This document shows, piece after piece, positions 56,323 to 58,336 of a stretch of 58,336 nucleotides of DNA. Location of the stretch: NCBI RefSeq assembly GCF_014696385.1, contig NZ_JACJQB010000022.1, positions 1-58,336 on the forward strand. Direction: 5' to 3'. The notes under the pieces were generated by a model. The model was not told where the DNA came from and searched no databases. It saw only the letters and a list, made by a program, of their open reading frames with translations. The translations under genes were made by a program, and so were the position numbers. Origin of the DNA: Pseudanabaena mucicola FACHB-723 (GTDB taxonomy: Bacteria > Cyanobacteriota > Cyanobacteriia > Pseudanabaenales > Pseudanabaenaceae). Within the stretch, counting starts at the first letter, position 1. The number at the start of each line of letters is the position of its first letter.

Positions 56323-57057
56323 ATGCCTTCATTTCAAATTCGTACCGATCAAGATGAGTTGATGGATGATTTCTCAATTCAGGATGAACGCCTTACCGAT
56401 GCCCTTGAGCAACTGCGTCCGATCAATCAACTGCTCGGTGGTTATGCCACCACAATGGAGGTGCTTGCTCCTTTTTTGCGATCGCAAGCCCACACTCAAC
56501 AGCCAATCCGCATTCTTGATTTAGGGACAGGTATTGGTGATTTTCCTGAATATATTGTGCGGTGGGCAGCAGCTCAATCACCGCCGATCAATGTCGAAAT
56601 TGTGGCAATCGATGCCAATCCTGTCACCGTAGACTATGCCCGTCAAGCCTTGCAAAAACGATTGCCCGCAGAGTTTTATCGCAAAATCAAAGTCGAGGTT
56701 GCTGATGCCTTGGCACTTCCCTATGCCGACGATCAGTTTGATATTGCGATCGCAGCCATGTTTTTGCATCACTTTGCCCATGACAACGCAGTCCAAATTT
56801 TGCGATCGATGCAGCGTGTCTCCAAACAGGGAATTGTGGTGAATGACCTCCATCGTCATCCTCTCGCCTATTACGGCATCTATGCTCTGACCCGACTATT
56901 ACCTGCTGCCCCGATGGTACGCAATGATGCGCCACTCTCAGTTTTGCGTGGTTTCAAATCACCTGAATTGCAAAGTATTGCTACCGCCGCAGGTTTAACC
57001 AAGTTTTCGCTAAAGTGGCGCTATGCCTTTCGCTGGGTTTTACATAGCATTGTCTAA
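56323..57057 (+). CDS. SAM-dependent methyltransferase of the PKS cluster
   Basis: A 244-residue class I enzyme. Motif I is ILDLGTGIGDFPEYI (about 64-78), then an IDANPV acidic strand and DALALPYADDQFDIAIAAMF. A VVNDLHRHPLAYY segment follows, with His residues often seen in UbiE/phenol methyltransferases. It is located directly after the type III PKS and is probably co-transcribed, so it likely methylates the polyketide. O- or C-methylation is not clear. The gene ends 12 bases before a palindrome. Confidence 0.88.
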   Translation: MPSFQIRTDQDELMDDFSIQDERLTDALEQLRPINQLLGGYATTMEVLAPFLRSQAHTQQPIRILDLGTGIGDFPEYIVRWAAAQSPPINVEIVAIDANPVTVDYARQALQKRLPAEFYRKIKVEVADALALPYADDQFDIAIAAMFLHHFAHDNAVQILRSMQRVSKQGIVVNDLHRHPLAYYGIYALTRLLPAAPMVRNDAPLSVLRGFKSPELQSIATAAGLTKFSLKWRYAFRWVLHSIV

Positions 57058-57068
57058 CCTCTTGATTG

Positions 57069-57105
57069 TTGATGAAGCGCAACGCGGAGCGTTGCACTTC
57101 ATCAA
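57069..57105. terminator. 17-bp palindrome after the PKS cluster
   Basis: Arms 57069-57085 and 57089-57105 pair with one mismatch around GGA closed by GCAACGC/GCGTTGC. It ends the methyltransferase transcript and shows that the next gene does not begin upstream of about 57110. Confidence 0.75.
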
Positions 57106-57146
57106 TTGTTGTAAACTATGATGTATTTGAATTTAGGGTAAATATC

Positions 57147-58001
57147 GTGTCACAACGTACAGCAAGACAATGGATTATTAACGGTGTCTTGATCGTAGTT
57201 ACGCTCTCATTTTTGGGCGTATCAATTGCACCACTAATTGGCGGACTCTTCGCACCACCAACGCAACAACCAGCTAATAATTCTGCTCAAAATGCTTCAG
57301 AACAAGAACGTATCAAGATTCAAATCGAAGGTTTTGAGGCTGTACTAAAAAGCGATCCTAAAAATCAAACTGCATTAATTGGTCTAGTTAATCTCAGAAA
57401 CCAATTAGGAAATGTCAAAGAAACAATCGAGCCACTACAAACCCTCGCTGATACTTTCCCCGATCAGCCTGAATATCGGATGACCTTGGCACGTACCTAT
57501 ATTGAACTGAAAGATCCCCAAAATGCCTCGGCAGAATATCGCAAGATTCTGACCACCAAACCCGGTTTTCTTCCTGCCATTCAGAGCTTGGTTAGTATTG
57601 AGTTAACCGACAAACGACCTGAAGCGGCGATCGGGCTTTTGCAAGATACCCTCAAAACTGCGGAAACTGCTAATAAAATCCAAGCCGATAGCGTTGACAC
57701 CAACTCAGTACGTTGGATTCTCGGTGAAGTCTATCGTCAACAAAATCGTATTGACGACTCGATCGCCACCTATGACCAAATGATCAAAGACAACGCCAAG
57801 GATTTTCGTCCCTACGTTGGTAAAGCCCAACTAAGACAGATTCAAGGCAAAGATGATGAGGCAAAGAAACTATTTGATAAAGCCTTAGAGCTTGCTCCTG
57901 CTGAGTTTAAGGATGAAGTAAAGCGTCTATCGGCACTCTCACCTAAAGCCCAACCATTTGTTGATCCTGCTAAGCCACCTAGTGCCGCTCCGCAGCAATA
58001 A
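57147..58001 (+). CDS. Membrane-anchored TPR protein
   Basis: About 284 residues. I chose GTG 57147, preceded by AGGG, since the longer frame from 57066 would run through the terminator palindrome. A hydrophobic helix (about 12-34) anchors the protein, then an Ala/Gln-rich linker and about four TPR units (for example EPLQTLADTFPDQPEYRMTL, DSIATYDQMIKDNAKDFRPY). Such Ycf37- or CcmH-like TPR proteins assist assembly of thylakoid or envelope complexes, but the target is unknown. The protein ends in a Pro/Ala-rich tail, and a long palindrome follows. Confidence 0.8.
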   Translation: MSQRTARQWIINGVLIVVTLSFLGVSIAPLIGGLFAPPTQQPANNSAQNASEQERIKIQIEGFEAVLKSDPKNQTALIGLVNLRNQLGNVKETIEPLQTLADTFPDQPEYRMTLARTYIELKDPQNASAEYRKILTTKPGFLPAIQSLVSIELTDKRPEAAIGLLQDTLKTAETANKIQADSVDTNSVRWILGEVYRQQNRIDDSIATYDQMIKDNAKDFRPYVGKAQLRQIQGKDDEAKKLFDKALELAPAEFKDEVKRLSALSPKAQPFVDPAKPPSAAPQQ

Positions 58002-58014
58002 ACATCGCTTTTTT

Positions 58015-58065
58015 AAAACAGAGAATGAGTTGCGGTGCTTCGCGTCGCAACTCATTCTCTGTTTT
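58015..58065. terminator. 24-bp palindrome between the TPR gene and the insertion sequence
   Basis: Arms 58015-58038 and 58042-58065 pair with two G-T wobbles around TTC closed by GTGC/GCGT. The ends are AAAAC and GTTTT. It serves the TPR gene and possibly the converging transposase gene. Confidence 0.85.
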
Positions 58066-58084
58066 TTGGGGTTATAAACTGATG

Positions 58085-58336
58085 TTACGTGGAAGGAATA
58101 GCCAATTTTTGGAGAAGAGAGAAACTAGCCCTAAGGGCATTGAAGTAGAGTTTAGACTTGAGAGCAAAGTGATTGAGTTTAGTTTTAATCCGAAGGCGCT
58201 CTAGCTTAACAAAAGCAAAAAAGCAAGCAAAGATGTGATTTTTCTGAGTATGAGGAATCCCAGTGGGCGACTTAGCAAGAGCCAGATTAGATTTCAAAGA
58301 CTTGTGAAACTCTTCAACTTTCCATCGTTTTTGATA
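58085..58336 (-). CDS. IS4-type transposase, C-terminal part (cut by window edge)
   Basis: The last 83 residues of a DDE transposase on the minus strand; the frame runs open past 58336. The segment YQKRWKVEEFHKSLK at the window edge fits the Y-(2)-R-(3)-E-(6)-K signature of IS4-family enzymes, with the catalytic Glu included. Then KSPTGIPHTQKNHIFACFFA is followed by basic helices and stop TAA at 58085-58087. The rest of the element, its ends and possible target repeats lie outside. It may be intact or a fragment. Confidence 0.8.
   Translation of the reverse strand, partial: YQKRWKVEEFHKSLKSNLALAKSPTGIPHTQKNHIFACFFAFVKLERLRIKTKLNHFALKSKLYFNALRASFSLLQKLAIPST

Noticed and set aside
57066-57146. 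N-terminal extension of the last TPR protein
   Set aside because: It would translate through the 57069-57105 palindrome that ends the PKS transcript. The GTG at 57147 has a ribosome site and gives a sensible membrane anchor.

Overview
The window is chromosomal DNA from a cyanobacterium. Four things show this. HIP1 octamers (GCGATCGC, often extended to TTGCGATCGCAA) occur dozens of times inside genes and between them. There is a 43-codon psb30/ycf12 photosystem II gene. There is a Calvin-cycle type gap2. There are also several typically cyanobacterial families: SLH-OprB porin, COP23, DUF3326, CHASE2-cyclase and TPR-CHAT. The gene set and style suggest a Pseudanabaena-like organism, but the genus is an inference. 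Genes are mostly single or in pairs, on both strands, with few long operons.

Layout. 1-2.3 kb: an orphan ORF, a gene remnant, tRNA-Pro(TGG), tRNA-Ile2(CAT) and a membrane-anchored unknown. 2.3-9.4 kb: LysM and SDR pair, map, a PilT motor ATPase, a lipoprotein, mscL and two paralogous small unknowns. 9.4-10.3 kb: a 1-kb AT-rich gap with a good promoter and a possible 22-codon gene. 10.3-16.5 kb: NB-ARC STAND protein, aroK, a membrane GTPase, psb30, a TPR protein and dgkA. 16.7-22.8 kb: RND pump, cysS and an orphan m5C DNA methyltransferase. 22.9-28.8 kb: BMP-type nucleoside uptake genes without their ATPase, SLH porin, LapA-like protein. 28.8-41 kb: tgt, pgk, COP23, FAH hydrolase, DAACS symporter, HcyBio (DUF39), YbjN-like protein, thrC, degenerate EAL protein, gap2. 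41-50 kb: CHASE2 cyclase, methyltransferase, lnt, ABC exporter, DUF3326, DUF29, rpmG-rpsR. 50-58.3 kb: HDAC-like deacetylase, HTH protein, secreted TPR-CHAT protein, type III PKS with methyltransferase, TPR protein, and the C-terminal end of an IS4-type transposase cut by the window edge.

The most unusual structure is not a gene. More than twenty near-perfect palindromes lie between genes, with arms of about 10-26 bp. Most close on a GC-NNN-GC core and most sit exactly at gene 3' ends, often overlapping stop codons, so they probably act as (often bidirectional) terminators. Several share an internal core and a 3' tail while their arms differ completely yet stay self-complementary. Two lie between divergent genes, where no terminator is needed. 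This looks like a dispersed hairpin family whose arms are kept complementary by selection or by templated copying.

Functionally the window is mostly housekeeping: central carbon (pgk, gap2), amino acids (aroK, thrC, HcyBio), translation (map, cysS, tgt, rpmG, rpsR, tRNAs), envelope (lnt, dgkA, LysM, porin, mscL, RND). Accessory items are the NB-ARC protein, the CHAT protein, the type III PKS pair and the DNA methyltransferase. No CRISPR array, prophage or complete insertion sequence is visible.
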